Shown here piece after piece: positions 36,214 to 49,468 of a DNA stretch of 64,000 bases; positions within the stretch are counted from its first letter, which is position 1, and each line of letters opens with the position of its first letter. The DNA comes from Rotaria sordida (Eukaryota; Rotifera; Eurotatoria; Philodinida; Philodinidae). Location of the stretch: positions 62,001 through 126,000 of the forward strand of contig CAJNOL010000190.1 in the NCBI GenBank assembly GCA_905250125.1, given 5' to 3'. The notes below the pieces were generated by a model that made no database searches, had not been told where the DNA came from, and saw only the letters and a list, made by a program, of their open reading frames with translations. Made by a program: the position numbers and the translations under genes.

Positions 36214-39200
36214 TATTTTGTTTATAGAGAAGTTCCATATCTCGTTTCAAGCTCTACTCCACGAGCTCTAATTATTAGAAATTGAAGAATATTAATTGAG
36301 TTTTTGTTACTAATAATCTTTTAGCATATATATGTCACATATAATGATTTCTTAGTTTTAAATATGTGTGAGATCAACTTGTTTTAGATCCGATTTCGAT
36401 AATCTTCTTTTTCTAATGATTCTAGTCATAGATCTGATATATTTTATCTGATTATGATCCTAATGATTTTTTCTTTTTAGATATAAATCAAGATCTAAAT
36501 CTGAGTCTAGAAAAAACTATAAAAGAATTTATTTACATTAAAATGAATAAACATCTTAAATAACTCATTGTTTTGATTAATTCAATTAACAGATATATAA
36601 TTGCTTTTGATTATCTCATCTTAACTTTATTTTGATTAAAATGACTTATGAAATAATTCTCTCAAAACTATAAAATATCCAACTGTTGTAGAATCTTTAG
36701 TTCTAATGTGAGTGACGTCTTCTTTCATAGTCTTGCTTTCAATCTAATCTCATTAATCTTCAGATTTGAATTTCAATCTGGTTTGACATATCTCTATTTT
36801 GATTGTATTAGTATCTTCTGGTATCTCCTTGTTTGAGTGTGTTACACAAGGCGAGTCAGTACAACATTTGAATATTGAATTTTATGAATAAATACGAAAA
36901 AGATGCTCATACGTATTTGAAATTGCACTGAAAATTAAGTTGATAGCTATAAGTAAGAATCATACTATTCCAATTTGACTTTTTCAATAAAGACAAGACT
37001 ATTTCAAGAAAGTATAATTTCATATAAAACTTGACTAAAAGTTGTCACAGTTGAGGAATCCGAACCTCTAATCAGTTTTTCGAAATTCTTGAGTTCCATT
37101 TTTTTTGGTTAAGGAAGCCTATTTCATGCAGTATATTCATGTTTTATAATATTGAGCATTTCTTTTTTTTTTGAGCAAGATCTCTTCTGATCGAAAATAA
37201 TCGAAGTTAAGAGTTTCAAAAAACTGATTAGAAATTCAGATTGTTCGGTCCCAAAAACTTTTACTCTTATTTTTAACAAAGTCGTTAACGCAATTCTTAT
37301 CAAATTAAAATGTGAAACACGATGAAGCTCCATATATCGTAAATGAAGCAATTCAGCAAGGTATATATCATTTATTGAATTCCTATATACTGATACAATG
37401 ACTATAGAAACAAAGCGAAATTTTTCAATAAACTCTAGTTTTGCTGATTATATCTATTACAGTCTACGACCGGATAGCTATCGTTAATGTATTTGTCTAC
37501 GCCTGTGATTGAGCGTAAGGTTCTGTGATGAATGAGAAGGTCTTTCTATGGTATTTATGATGGTAAATTGATGATATCTATTAGGTTCTGTAACGATTTG
37601 CATACTGATGTCTGTCATGATCTGCAGAGTGGATTCAAATATCTACCTCTCATATACTTCGACGATCGTTTTAGATCATGTTTCACACAAAATAGTGTCA
37701 TCTTCATTGAAAAAATCGAATTGAAGCATGATAAATCTCCTACATAACTATCATCTGAATTTTCAGTCGAATTTTAAACATCTATGAATATCTCAGCATG
37801 TTTAGTACTTTAAATGTTTTCTCAAAGTTAGATTTGAAAAATTTAATGTATTTTAGAAGACCACAATGGTTCACAGCATCAGAAATCATGTTGTTTTTGC
37901 TTGACTTACATCGTGCTAACTCTTTTCTATTGTATCTTTTCTGAACACATATTGATCAATACTAAAGCCTAAAACAGAACGTCAAATCAAAATGAAGTTT
38001 CGAATTGAAAAAGTTTTTACTCTAGGCGAGAAGTGAAAAACCTTTCTCCTTTCAGTCCCTGTAGCTTACTGTTTTAGCGTGAGTACTGTAAATATTCTTA
38101 ACTATATTGAATTTTTCAAACTAATTTTTGCCTTTTTTTTTCTTAGTCATATAGAACTTCTTACGACTGTAAAAATAAATTATAAGATTTCAAAAGAAAA
38201 GGTGGTTTCGAAAGCTGCTACAAAAAAAGAAAAAACAATTTGTCATCCAATTACAGGCGATCTATTGAGAGAGGAAAACAGTGTAGTCTAGTTTCAAAGT
38301 TTGAAAAAAAACTGTCAATATTTTTTGCATATTATTATCACGAACAATAAAAAAAATTAGAAGATGACTTAATTGCGTATAATGAATTCTCATGAATCAT
38401 ACTGATAATTTTCATCAACACATCGTTAACTTCACGAGAATATTATTGTTGATTTTCTATCAAAAAATAATGGTCAACAGACAAGTCATTATTAATCGTA
38501 GTTCGAAATCTCTATGATCATCAACTCTGAATTTTTTTACTACTCTGTTCATAGGATGAAAATACCCAATTAAAATTTGAGGATTTTCAAAAATATTTAG
38601 AATTATAAAAATATAGAAACATTACCAATTCATCCACTTATATAATGTATCTTTGAACTATAACTAATAAAAAGCAACTCCTTTCAACTGTTATCACAGG
38701 ATCATGATTATTACTATTTTCTTTATATCGAAATCTTCCTTGTAGGGGGGTAGTCAGAAAAGACAATTCACAATAATCAAAATAATAAATAGATTTGCTT
38801 CTTCTACTGAATTATATAAAATGATTTGTATATCAAATTCTTAAATCATATGAATATTCACTACTTAATAAAAGAAAAAACGATAAACATCGGATGATAA
38901 AAGCGAAGTATATTTGAAAAACAAAATTTCATTGGATATGAAAAGAAAAATTTTATAGTAAATTATACGTCTCTTCATAAGTATTATATTGAATGAAACA
39001 TAAATATTGATTGAAACGAAGTATGAATGTATCTCATTTTAATGTTGAATTGCAACAAAATTCTCATTTCTATATGATTATTAGAATTGATTATTAAGTT
39101 CTATCTAAAACATATTCATCGGTGTTGAGAATATTTCTTTTATTTTGATTCCAATTTACATTAAATTTTTCTTTTTAACAGATCTTGGAATACATAATCG

Positions 39201-40786
39201 TTATAAGATCAAAGTATATTATTCTACTGTTTTCTCTTAATATAGACTCATAAATGTAAGAATGAGATATAGTAAAAAACAACTTGAAAAGAACTTAAAT
39301 ATGAAGAGCTAGAGTCAGAACTGATCTTGCGTCTACAGGCTATTATTTTTAGTTATTTAACATATATGAAAATAGATGATTTGTAAGACTGAAATGAAAA
39401 TGAATAAGAACATCGTGCAATACTCACAATTGCTATGGAACTAACACTAAATTATTAAATTTGATCAATCAAAAAAAAATATCGGTTAAAGAGATATCCA
39501 ATAGTATGAAAAGAAGCATTATACACACTTTGTCAATTAATATCTATGTACTTTTTATAGTTTATTTTTTGATAACTTTTTCTTAGTCTGTTAAAACTAA
39601 ATAACGTTTTTTTTCGTGTGTGACAATATTTTTTGATCATCAAGCTTTTTCAATATTCATTCCACATTATTATTTCTCAGTAAACTGTAGGTATTCCTCC
39701 ACACCGATGACCATCTCATCCTTGCTCTGTGGTGTTTTGTACTGCAGTTCAGACCAATTAGGTTAAGGGTATCGTGGACCCGGTTAAGAATCAAAGTCTA
39801 GTGTACAAAGCAAACAATATATCTATATACGTTACAATATTAACCTAGGAGTAACATTTTTAAATGAATATATAACTTTTCTTCAGATACATGTACCATG
39901 TTCACCAAGAGGGGTGCGCGAGTACGAATATAAATTGTACTAGAGAAATGAATAACATTTCATCGCGTAAAGAAGCATTCGTGCACCTCATATATCGCCA
40001 TATATTGATACGTTGTTGTACTGCCATACCAACATGTGTATCCATGAAAAATTTAGAATTCTATAATTCATGTATTGGTATGTATTAATCAGTACACATA
40101 CTGCCATGAATAATCCAGTACATGAAATCTAGAACTCTAGATTTTTAAACGGCATATATTTTATTATGACGGTACATGAGACTATATAGTAGAACATGTC
40201 AGTACAAGTTGTACTCATATTGACGCATCTCTGTTCACTAATTACTGTGGTCATATATTAATCTGTTTGATCTCTGAAAACAAAGTGCTGAATGTGAATG
40301 AAGAGTTGTGTGCATCACGTAGAAGTATTTGAGAAGAAAACCACAACTTGAAAAAAACATTGATAATCAAAAGAATTTTTGCTCTTTTTTTTTCTATAAA
40401 TTGCAAAAAATACAACTTCTATGTGTCTATAAGTATTATTCTATTCGTCATTTAGTTATTTTTCAACAATGAGAGAAAACAGATATCGTTTAATCGTGAT
40501 AAAATGTTATGCTCTCTCTTTCTTCATCTTTCAGCAACGTGACTATTTCTTTTTTCATTATTAAATAGAACGATCGATTTTGACTACTTTTAGACATGTG
40601 GCTAGACTAAATCATTTTCATATCATTTCTACATTCTGTATATTCTGCATATCGTTCGCGTTCAGATATCAATCTAAAATAACACACATAAGGATCATCT
40701 TTTAAATTTAATAAGACATTTTTTTGTTCAAAAAGAAAAAAAAATTTAAGGAAAAAAAAAAGCAAAAACTCAAGTTTATTTCTATA
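36214..40786. other. 4.6 kb gene-poor interval
   Basis: No spliced coding signal on either strand. It contains a dispersed repeat copy (37275-37695). Short reading frames at 38079, 39891 and elsewhere have no domain, no flanking exons and AT-driven composition. Confidence 0.55.
37275..37695 (+). repeat. Dispersed repeat (copy 2 of 3)
   Basis: Starts with TTAAAATGTGAAACACGA near 37306 and ends with TTTTAGATCATGTTTCACAC near 37669. The ends are partly complementary (GTGAAACACGA / TCATGTTTCAC). It matches the intronic copy at 17590-18055 at both ends. Confidence 0.65.
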
Positions 40787-42174
40787 ATGTCTAATGAATT
40801 ATTTGTTGATGGTATCTGTGAAATAGATGATACAGCAATACAATCTTATTTTTCACGATTTGGTTCTCGTATAATAAATTATGAATCTCATCGTCATCGT
40901 CCAACAAATTCATGCTGTTTTGCTTTAATATCATTTGTATCACATCATACTGTAAATGCTATTCTTCGTCAACGACCACATTCAATTGATCTTTATCCAT
41001 TATTTGTTAAACGATTACTTCCACCTTCTGTATGTTCATTTATTGAACGTCTTTTACCTGTATCAAGTATATTTGTCTATAATAAACTAAATAAACAATT
41101 CGATGAACAAAAATTAAAAAATTATTTTAACAATTTTGGTCATATTTTAAAATTTGAACATGATTATGTTCATAATCGTTTACTTATTGAATATGATGAT
41201 TATGATTCTGTTGATAAAATATTTTTAAATAAAGAACATTTACCAAAATATATGGATATACATAAAAATATTTTACCATATGCACAAAATACAATTGAAT
41301 ATCATGGTATATGTCATCTTAAACAACAAGGTAATACAACAATTGATGGAAAAAAGAAAAAACGAAATCACAAGAAAAAAAATCTTGTCAATGGTCAATA
41401 TCAAGATTTATTACAAAAGACTATTGAAAATTTAATAAATTGTAAAGCTCAACTAAAAAATAAAGAAAACGATTATGTTATTCTTCAAATGGGTAAGCTC
41501 ATTTTATAGAATATTATCAAAATATATCCTTCTTCCTTCTCTTGTTCTATAAAGAATATGTTGCCATAAAAGAAAAAGCTGATGAATTAGATCAACTTCT
41601 TAATGAACAAAATCAAACAGTAAAGTCATGTCTATCATGTAAAGAACATGAAGTAACTATTAGTAGATTACAACAAACATTAATAAAACTTAATAAACAA
41701 TATGATACAATTAAATCACAATATCAACGATTACTATCAACACAATACACGCCTATAGGAATTTCAAAATCTAGTAAGCATAATTATAATTTAAAATAAT
41801 TAAACCTTGAGAGCATATTTAATGTTCAGAACACGAGATTTCGGCGCAACATCGTCAGTATTCCTTATCAACTAGATTAAATAATAATGAAAATTTTAAA
41901 AATAAAGGTTTATTTTGTTAGTAATTCTAACCTTCCAAATGAATTTTTTCTTTTGTTTCCATAGTACCAGATAGTTGTTTGTCTCAATCTAATCTATCAA
42001 CGCTTGGCTCATGTGATATTGGTATATTTAATTTTTATGCAATTACTAATTGTTTTTTTTTCGTTTCTATTAGTTATGAAGCAACAAAATTCTTCAATGC
42101 CAATAATTCGATCACCTATTCAACAATATCAAACAACATACAAGTGTAATTTTATAAAAAGTGACAAAGATTAA
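40787..42174 (+). CDS. Two-RRM coiled-coil RNA-binding protein, 360 residues
   Basis: Exons 40787-41492, 41555-41773, 41965-42021 and 42074-42174 join in frame (1,083 nt). RRM1 at residues about 3-80 begins ELFVDGICEIDDTAIQSYF and reaches CCFALISF as an RNP1-like strand. RRM2 at about 93-160 begins SIFVYNKLNKQFDEQKLKNYF with RLLIEYDDYDSVDKIF. A Lys-rich patch (KKKKRNHKKK) and a coiled coil follow (about 220-300, QDLLQKTIENL to LQQTLIKLNKQ). The first RRM lacks the usual aromatic RNP1 octet. An in-frame Met exists at 40724, but the Lys-rich leader it adds looks like 5' UTR. The likely role is RNA binding; no named orthologue is recognised. Confidence 0.75.
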
Positions 42175-42391
42175 ACTATAATGCTTATTGATTTTTACTT
42201 TTACATTCTAGTAAATCATGTCGTTTTTTTTTTTTTTTTTTTTGTAGTTAGTCTTTTTTGTTTTTGAAAAGAAGAAAAAAACTTTTTGTGCATATTAACA
42301 TATTGATTTTTTTATTAGCAAACCCCAAGAAAAGCTATAATCATTTTAAAATTCAATAGAATGTGTTTATATGAGTTCGTTCATTTGAAAT

Positions 42392-43172
42392 TTATCGTTT
42401 CTTTTGTGCTAATCTAATCGATGTACCACAGTGAGGACATTCAAGTTGACTTGGTTCATATGTAACAGGTACTGAAGCTGCTTTCCATGTTGGTGATGGT
42501 GATCGTTTATCATGTTGACGAGTAACTTGTGCTGGTAATTGTGAATTTTCGATAACTACACGATTCTTTTTACTTCGACTACCCATACTAGCCAAAATAA
42601 AAAGAAGCATATATAAGAGAGCCGTGGCTAATAATGCAGCAGCCATAGCTAATTGAGCTTTTAAAACTTGAACTTTTCTACCAAGTGGTATACCTGATTG
42701 TCGAGTATAAGATGATTCTAGATCACGACAAATTGCATTGGCAAAAAAACATTTCTCTATGTCTCCAATAAATAAAGCATCCAGAACGATCAGAGTTATA
42801 GCAGCAGCTGCACAAAGTATTGATATAAAAAAAACATATAAAGCACATTTACGTGAACGATGACAACAAACTATATGAAAGAAAAAAGCAAAATAATTAA
42901 TTAATTAAAAATAGAACATTTTATCTTATTTCTTAACTACCCAATGTAAACATAGCAACCCATGACACAGTGAATATAATTGATAACCAAAAACCAGCAT
43001 AAAGTGTTCCTGTAACAGGTGATATAACTACGGATGCTATTTCAAGACCAATAATAGCAAATGTTAAAATCATTTGTAAAAATCCAATTATAATTGGTAT
43101 TACAATGGAAAATTTTGAACGCCATTGCATTTCTTTATCGAATTCAGAGGTATACAAATATGTTGGTTGCAT
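42392..43172 (-). CDS. Four-transmembrane protein, 236 residues
   Basis: Exons 42941-43172 and 42392-42870 join in phase 1 over a 70 bp intron. There are four hydrophobic helices: FSIVIPIIIGFLQMILTFAI, TLYAGFWLSIIFTVSWVAMF, CALYVFFISILCAAAAITLI and AMAAALLATALLYMLLFILA. A Cys-containing loop (KCFFANAICRDLES) lies between TM3 and TM4. The cytoplasmic tail ends with ECPHCGTSIRLAQKKR, one CxxC pair resembling half a zinc ribbon. The layout resembles MS4A/CD20-like or other tetraspan families, but no diagnostic motif (such as tetraspanin CCG) is present. The frame is open upstream to a Met at 43352; that lysine-rich extension would add 60 residues and I judge it less likely. Confidence 0.7.
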
Positions 43173-44115
43173 CTTTTTTACAAAATCGATAAGTAAAAAA
43201 TGACTTTTGTTGTGAAAATAGAGACCGAATTTCTCTTTTGTATTATAGAGAGCATCAGCATCTCGAATTTCTGCGTATATGTATAAGTACGATATTCGAG
43301 ATTTTCTTTCATCTTTTTCTTTTTTCTTTTTTTTTCCTTTGTTACTTGACAACTAAATAACTGCAAGAAGCAGAAAGAAATATCATATGTTTCGATAATT
43401 AAAAACCGTCATTTATCAATATTGAAAATAATAATAATAAAGAACTTCATCGAACTAATTGTACAGTTATGTTATTGGACAGACGAAAAAGAAAAGAGAA
43501 AAAGTCAGTGCATAATTTGCCCACCCTTAAAAGGTGAAACAAAAAGAAAAATATGTACATATTTTTATATATTATATGATGCATTGATGCGTTGCTCTTT
43601 GTCAATTAGATAGTAACAACGATCGAATGATAAAGGTATACGACAAAAAAAAGCATCTACCGTCGCCTTGAATAACTAACTTTTTACTTTGATTTTTTTC
43701 CTATGTTATTCTATGGTTAAAACAAAAAAATGTAAGTTTTACAATCATATACTTCTTTCGTTATTGATCAGTTGTCGACTAACTATAAACTATCAAACAC
43801 ATCGAATAACTTTTATATTTAGAAATTCGTATTTATATATGTATCAGTATGAAATTGTATTTTCTTCTAAATTCAAATAAATCCGAATGTTGGTAGAAAG
43901 TAGTTGAATTTATATCGGCATCTTGATATCGTGTTTTTCAAAGAATTCAATTATTCATAAAAGTTTGTTTTTATTATTAATACAAAAGATTAACTAAAAT
44001 AAAATACACATTAATCCATAAAATATTCTTTATATAGATCTTGTTTATTTTGCATATTTTTACGTTCTTTTGATCCAATAAATATAATAATAATAATATT
44101 GGAGACTAAAACATT
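43173..44115. other. Divergent intergenic region (943 bp)
   Basis: It separates the four-TM gene (-) from the GT31 gene (+) and probably holds both promoters. The proximal 180 bp are an open reading extension of the four-TM gene. I see no repeat or other gene. Confidence 0.45.
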
Positions 44116-45366
44116 ATGCAAAATCCTGATTTGATTTCTACGAATAAAAATAATTCTAATTCTATCAAACATGTTACCACAAAAATATATCGTCGTAGTA
44201 ACTATTTAAATGTTCAAAGTTCAAAATTAATTGTAGTTGATTATCTTAAATTAGTTGCTATTTTTGTATTACTTATTGCTAGTATCATACTTTATAAATA
44301 TGAACCATCACCACCACCAACATTAAATGAAATAATAGTTAATCAAACTCTAAATAATCAATCACAAAATCATGAAACTGACGAAGTAGATGATAATCCA
44401 TATGGATTTCATCCATTTTATAAAGTTCATAAACGTATTCAATATAAAAATCCAAATATTAATCCATGTAATGGTATCGATCCAAAGAAAACTTTATTAA
44501 TTGCAATATTATCACGTGCTAGTAATGTTCACATACGTGAAGCTATTCGATCAACTTGGGGTGCTTCTAGAACATATAATGGTATTGATATACGTCTTAC
44601 ATTTATAGTTGGTGTTGATGATGGAATGTTAAAACAAATTGAACTAGAACAAGCAATTTATCATGGTAAATTTTTATTTATATTTTTAAAAGAAGGGAAA
44701 AAACAGAATTTTTCATTTTTTATATTACTAGATGTTGTACAAATAAATTTGCCAGAAAATTATCCTATTGTATCTTATAAAGAATTAGCAACATTATGTT
44801 GGAGTAAATATTATTGTTCAAATATACAATATGTATTTAAAGCTGATGAAGATATTCATTTAAATACACCATTATTAACTCGTATTATTGCTGAATTAAT
44901 GAGAAATGAATCATTACCACAAATACCAATAATGTATGGTTGGTTTAGACATAAGTCACGTGTTGATCGTCATGGACGTTATCTTATTACAGAAGAAGAA
45001 TATCCTGGTTTTTATTATCCACCATATACATTTGGTATTGGATATTTATTAACACAAGCTGGTCGTGATAATTTATGTACTGGTGCACAACGTCCACATC
45101 CAGTTACACGTGTTGGTGATGCTTATATAACTGGTATTCTACGTGATCATGCTATGGTTCAATATGCACGTTTTGCTGACATGCATTATATTTATTCAAC
45201 TACATTTAATGGACTACATTGTCATGAATATTTTATTTATGATCCGAAATTACTTATATGTATGTCTAGTCTACACTCTGGTACTAATGATGTAGCTGAT
45301 GAATATGTTCTGGTATGGAGTGCACTATATAAAGACAAAGATAACGAACATGTTGACCAAGAATAA
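44116..45366 (+). CDS. GT31 beta-1,3-galactosyltransferase-like enzyme, 394 residues
   Basis: Exons 44116-44665 and 44732-45366 flank a 66 bp intron with no stop and a length divisible by three. The join HG-DVVQINLPENY restores the family motif. Layout is type II: a cytoplasmic head, a TM anchor (about residues 45-62, LVAIFVLLIASIILYKYE), a stem, then the GT31 domain. IREAIRSTWG is the first motif, FKADEDIHLN the DxD-type metal/UDP-sugar site, and RVGDAYITGIL the EDV-like motif. Such enzymes add beta-1,3-linked Gal or GlcNAc in the Golgi. The exact acceptor cannot be read from sequence. A poly-A signal AATAAA is at 45404. Confidence 0.85.
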   Translation: MQNPDLISTNKNNSNSIKHVTTKIYRRSNYLNVQSSKLIVVDYLKLVAIFVLLIASIILYKYEPSPPPTLNEIIVNQTLNNQSQNHETDEVDDNPYGFHPFYKVHKRIQYKNPNINPCNGIDPKKTLLIAILSRASNVHIREAIRSTWGASRTYNGIDIRLTFIVGVDDGMLKQIELEQAIYHGKFLFIFLKEGKKQNFSFFILLDVVQINLPENYPIVSYKELATLCWSKYYCSNIQYVFKADEDIHLNTPLLTRIIAELMRNESLPQIPIMYGWFRHKSRVDRHGRYLITEEEYPGFYYPPYTFGIGYLLTQAGRDNLCTGAQRPHPVTRVGDAYITGILRDHAMVQYARFADMHYIYSTTFNGLHCHEYFIYDPKLLICMSSLHSGTNDVADEYVLVWSALYKDKDNEHVDQE

Positions 45367-47548
45367 AAGAATTCATTTGTTGTTTTCTTTTATATAAGAT
45401 TAAAATAAAAACGATTATTTCTTTTTTTTTGTTTTTGTTTAATTATATTGAGAAAGTATGACGATAATTATACTTGCAAGTAATATCTGCAGTATTGGAA
45501 AAATCACAACAATTTCTGTTATTAAATGAATAGCACAGATGTTCAAAGCAAATGAATTATTGAAGCTTTCAAGTATTGAATCTAAAAATAAAGTTCTTTT
45601 TCATAACGTACATTGTTATGATCAAGTTTTATACTCGTCGTAACATTCTTATTATATAATAGACATCTAACGTGTAAACTCGTTCAATTAAATGTCACAT
45701 AGTTTTTATGAGACAAGTATCATTTTTTTGTACTCTTTCGACATTTATTTGTAATTTTTGTCGAACAAATCTTCTCTTGTACTAATGGTCTAAGGTGTTG
45801 ATCAAAGATCACATAATTAGTTAGACGAGAAGGGCAGAGGTGAGGTCGACTGATCACTTAAGGACCTTCACAAAAAACATCAATGTTCGAAACTAAGACA
45901 AATGTATGGGAGGATATCCCGAGCCTGATCTTTCATAAATGACATAGTTTTTTGTTTGGCACCTTCTTTTTTTTGCGAAAATTTTCGATCATTTCTATCG
46001 TCACTTGCTTGAAAAACATGCTATTTTCAGAAAAGTAAGAACTCTTTTTTCGTTTTTTTTTCTATGAATATATGTCTTTGGTTGCACATCCCAAAATTCT
46101 CGAAGGAACTTCATTATAGCCAATGGCTTTTCTTATGTTTAAGAGAGCATGTCAGGATATAAGGCATGATAGAGTCCTTTTTTTTTTGAATTAAGCTTTG
46201 CTCTGATTATATAAAAGAGTACTGTTATAATTGTAGCATCATTTTTGAACACATTGATCTTTCTCTCCTTCAACAGTAAGAATTAAAAAAAAAGGGCTCT
46301 ATCATGCTCTGCATCCTGACATACTCTTTTAAACAAAACAATTAAGCAAATAGAATGAAGATCCAAAGAGAGTTCGAGATTATCGAATGAGATATTTTTG
46401 ACTGTTGTTTGTTAAATATTTCCAGAAAATGTCATGGTATACGACTGGACATTCGAACATAGCCTCTCCACTACAGTTCCAACATGTTCTGAAAATTTCA
46501 TGCGATTTGAATGTACTTGACTCAAGATTGGTTCTTGAGGGATGGCTGGGAACGTTAAGATCGCCTAGAAGAGAAAGAAATAAAATCGATTGATCGCATG
46601 ATTACCTAGATGTGATTTTAAAAGAATCAATTATTTCCATGAAAAAAGCCTCATTTGTCAGATAAATAGTCTCTAATCTTGTTTCGAAAATCGTTTTCTA
46701 ATATAAATTTTGCCAGAATGTATCAAAAAGTTAAGTTCCTTATGGCGATGAAATGTAACTACTAACAGAATCTTCTAGCTTTCAAATTTCTATAGGATCT
46801 GGTTAGACGATCTGTATTTCAAGCGTTAGATTAAGCATCAATGATGTTGCTGATCGTCTGTATCTATACCTCTCCTTATGGACGACGAAACATGTAAAAA
46901 GATTTAATATGAAAGAAAACGATATTGGTAATTCGATGATATAAAGAAATGCGTCAACTCAACAAACAACTCGATGGAATAGGACCCTAGCAAATGTTCT
47001 ATCTGTTAACCAAGGTTAACGTTTTGTGAAATACGATCTACAAAAGAATGCTGAAGCATAGGATAGAAATTTGAATCCATTCCTTTCCCTATGTCACAGC
47101 CCGTGTCAGACGTTATTGGTATATGATCATAGACTTCATATCAATGATGTCTCGTTATAGTATATGAACTATCTCCTTATTGTATTTTTGGAGGATTAAG
47201 CAAAAAAATGATGAAGAAATGTGCCCAAAAATAGATAGAATAAAACGATCTCCCAGTGATTAGCAACAGCAGCTATATCGTGTTTCACAATTTAATCCCG
47301 TGAAGATTGCGCTAACAGTTTTTTTTTAAAGAAGAGAATAAATTGATCTTCTGTTTGTGCAAAGCTACAAATATACAGTATAATTTTAAAAGTTTTTCGA
47401 CAAAAATTTATTGGAGGAGGGTATACTATATCGCATGATCAGAGATACTTCTATTGATTTAATACTGAAATAATTAATCAGTAAAATAATTGTTTAGATG
47501 TTTATTTATTTTTTTGTTAATACAAAACAAAAAAACAGAACAAAAATT
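45367..47548. repeat. Intergenic interval with two dispersed repeats
   Basis: 45880-46560 is the second copy of the foldback found at 4080-4660. Its core forms a hairpin (AGAGCATGTCAGGATATAAGG at 46144 is nearly complementary to 46300-46340). 47027-47325 is an inverted, shorter third copy of the 17590-18055 repeat (TGAAATACGATCTAC, GGATAGAAATTTGAATCCA, CGTGTTTCACAATTTAAT). No gene is seen. Confidence 0.65.
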
Positions 47549-49468
47549 TTATTCTTCTTCTTTTAAAATAATTTTCGATCGTTCTGAAACAAATGGTATT
47601 GAACCAGGTTTGCTATTAGCACGTGCATTAGCTTCATGACGTTTTTGACTTTCACGTATGGTTTTATGTTCACGTTTAGCATGATAAACATGTTTTGGTA
47701 AATGACGTTGTTGAGCAATACGTTTTATTTTCGGAAAATGTGAAAATTTTTCTTTTAATGCATCATTATATTCAAGTGTTTCTGCTTCACGATTTCGTAT
47801 CTAATGATTAATGTATTCACTTTTTTTTTATAATAGATAAATTTCAAATAAATAACTTACCACACCAAGTTTTTCACTTGCTTTAGCTTTCCATAATCTT
47901 AAACACATTTCATCTGAACCTGATATGACATATTTATTATCTAATGTCCATTGAACACAACTGATATGTTGCATACGTTTTGTATGATAAATATCTCTGA
48001 AAAATTAATAAAAAAAAAAAAAAAATAGAACTCTACAGAAAAGAATTAGAAATTTTATACGAACCGACTATGTCCTTTATCAGAAGCAAATATACGAACA
48101 GTTTTATCATAACTACCACTAACAAATTCTTTGCCTGTTGGAGCATAATCAACATCAATAACAGCTGCTACATGATCTTTATGAATATTAAACGGTCGTT
48201 GTAGATAACGAATATCAAAACTGTACAAGCTAGAAAAAAATTTAAAAAAAAAACAATATAAAAGTTTATTATAATTAATAAAATAATATATACTTATAAT
48301 CTTCATTAGCTGTTGTAAATACAAATGCTTCAAGTGGATTCCATGCAAGAGTACTAGAATTCATTTGAAGTGTAATCTAGAAACAAGAAAAAAGAAAAGG
48401 TTTAAGTTATTTATTAATGAAAATTCTAATATTATGCTACTTTTCGTAATGGTACTGATTGTCTTGTATCATAAAGAATTATACTTCGATCAGTAGCACA
48501 ACTGGCAAGAACAGTAGTCTAAATTAAAATAATACATTAGTTAACAGTAATTCTTTAGATTTACAAAATACGGTACTACTACAATTTATTCACATTATTA
48601 TTCTCATCATTCTAAAAATTGCTGCATAAAAATTACTAATCGAATGTAACAATGTGACTAAACTGTAGAAGTATCACAAATAACATTGAAAATCTTTAAA
48701 AAAAACAAGAATACTAATAATTTTCAACTTACTTCAATTGGATTAAATTTGACTCTAGCATGACTGTCAGCACCCCATTGAAAAGATTGAAGAGGTTGTG
48801 CACGTTGTTCATCCCATAATGATACATTTTCACCACTAGTAGCATATTGTGCATTTTTATAATGATGATCAATTGATGTAAATACATGCTAAAAAGAAAT
48901 CCAAATACATTCTCTCTCTCTCTCTTTAAAAAGACGTTAATATTTTAATATACTTTTCCAACAATTGTCATTGTTGGTGTATCATAATTATCCATTGACC
49001 ATCGTTTGATTAATTTATCATTACCAACTGAATAAAAAGCCGTACCATCAGGTATAACACATATACCTCTAACAAATCCATTATGTGCTGATATTGTTTC
49101 TTGACATGTTCTTTGCGCAACATTCCAAATTTTAATCTAAATAAAAAATTTTTTTATTTCTTAATAAAAATAATTTTTTTAAATTTTTATTAAATTACTT
49201 CTCCATCACATGAACCGGATAGAAGTAATGAAAGTTGTGTTGAATGTTTTGCTAAACATTGTACACTATCACGATGTCCATCTAAACTACATATAAACGG
49301 TCGAGCAAATATGCGTTCCATTTTAACAGCATTCATTGCACGAGTATATTCACGTGCTACTTCAAATGGATGAAGATCCGGATCATAATTTCGTTGAACT
49401 GGTACTATATCTTTTTTTGTCTCACGGACATAATCCGCTGGATTTCGACATAGCATTTTTATCTTCAT
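47549..49468 (-). CDS. DCAF13: DCAF13/SOF1 WD40 protein, 443 residues
   Basis: Eight exons (49199-49468, 48954-49136, 48733-48888, 48442-48528, 48294-48376, 48065-48229, 47861-47996, 47549-47800) sum to 444 codons, matching the usual 445-residue length. The N-terminus MKIKMLCRNPADYVRETKKD and FEVAREYTRAMNAVKMERIFA are diagnostic. WD repeats show GSCDGE, SGSYDKTVRIF and SGSDEMCLRLW. The C-terminus carries the conserved Sof1 tail (HTKRMQH, KASEKLGV, FPKIKRIAQQRHLPKHVY). It acts in nucleolar 18S rRNA maturation in the SSU processome. The intron after the SYDKT exon uses a weak gttcgt donor to keep frame. An upstream exon (49542-49608) could extend the protein in frame. Confidence 0.95.

Noticed and set aside
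36038..36250. 70-residue minus-strand frame
   Set aside because: It lies in one arm of the 1.39 kb palindrome and has no family signature.
40724..40786. Upstream Met for the RRM protein
   Set aside because: The added 21 residues are a Lys/Phe run from A/T-rich DNA. The Met at 40787 directly precedes the first RRM strand.
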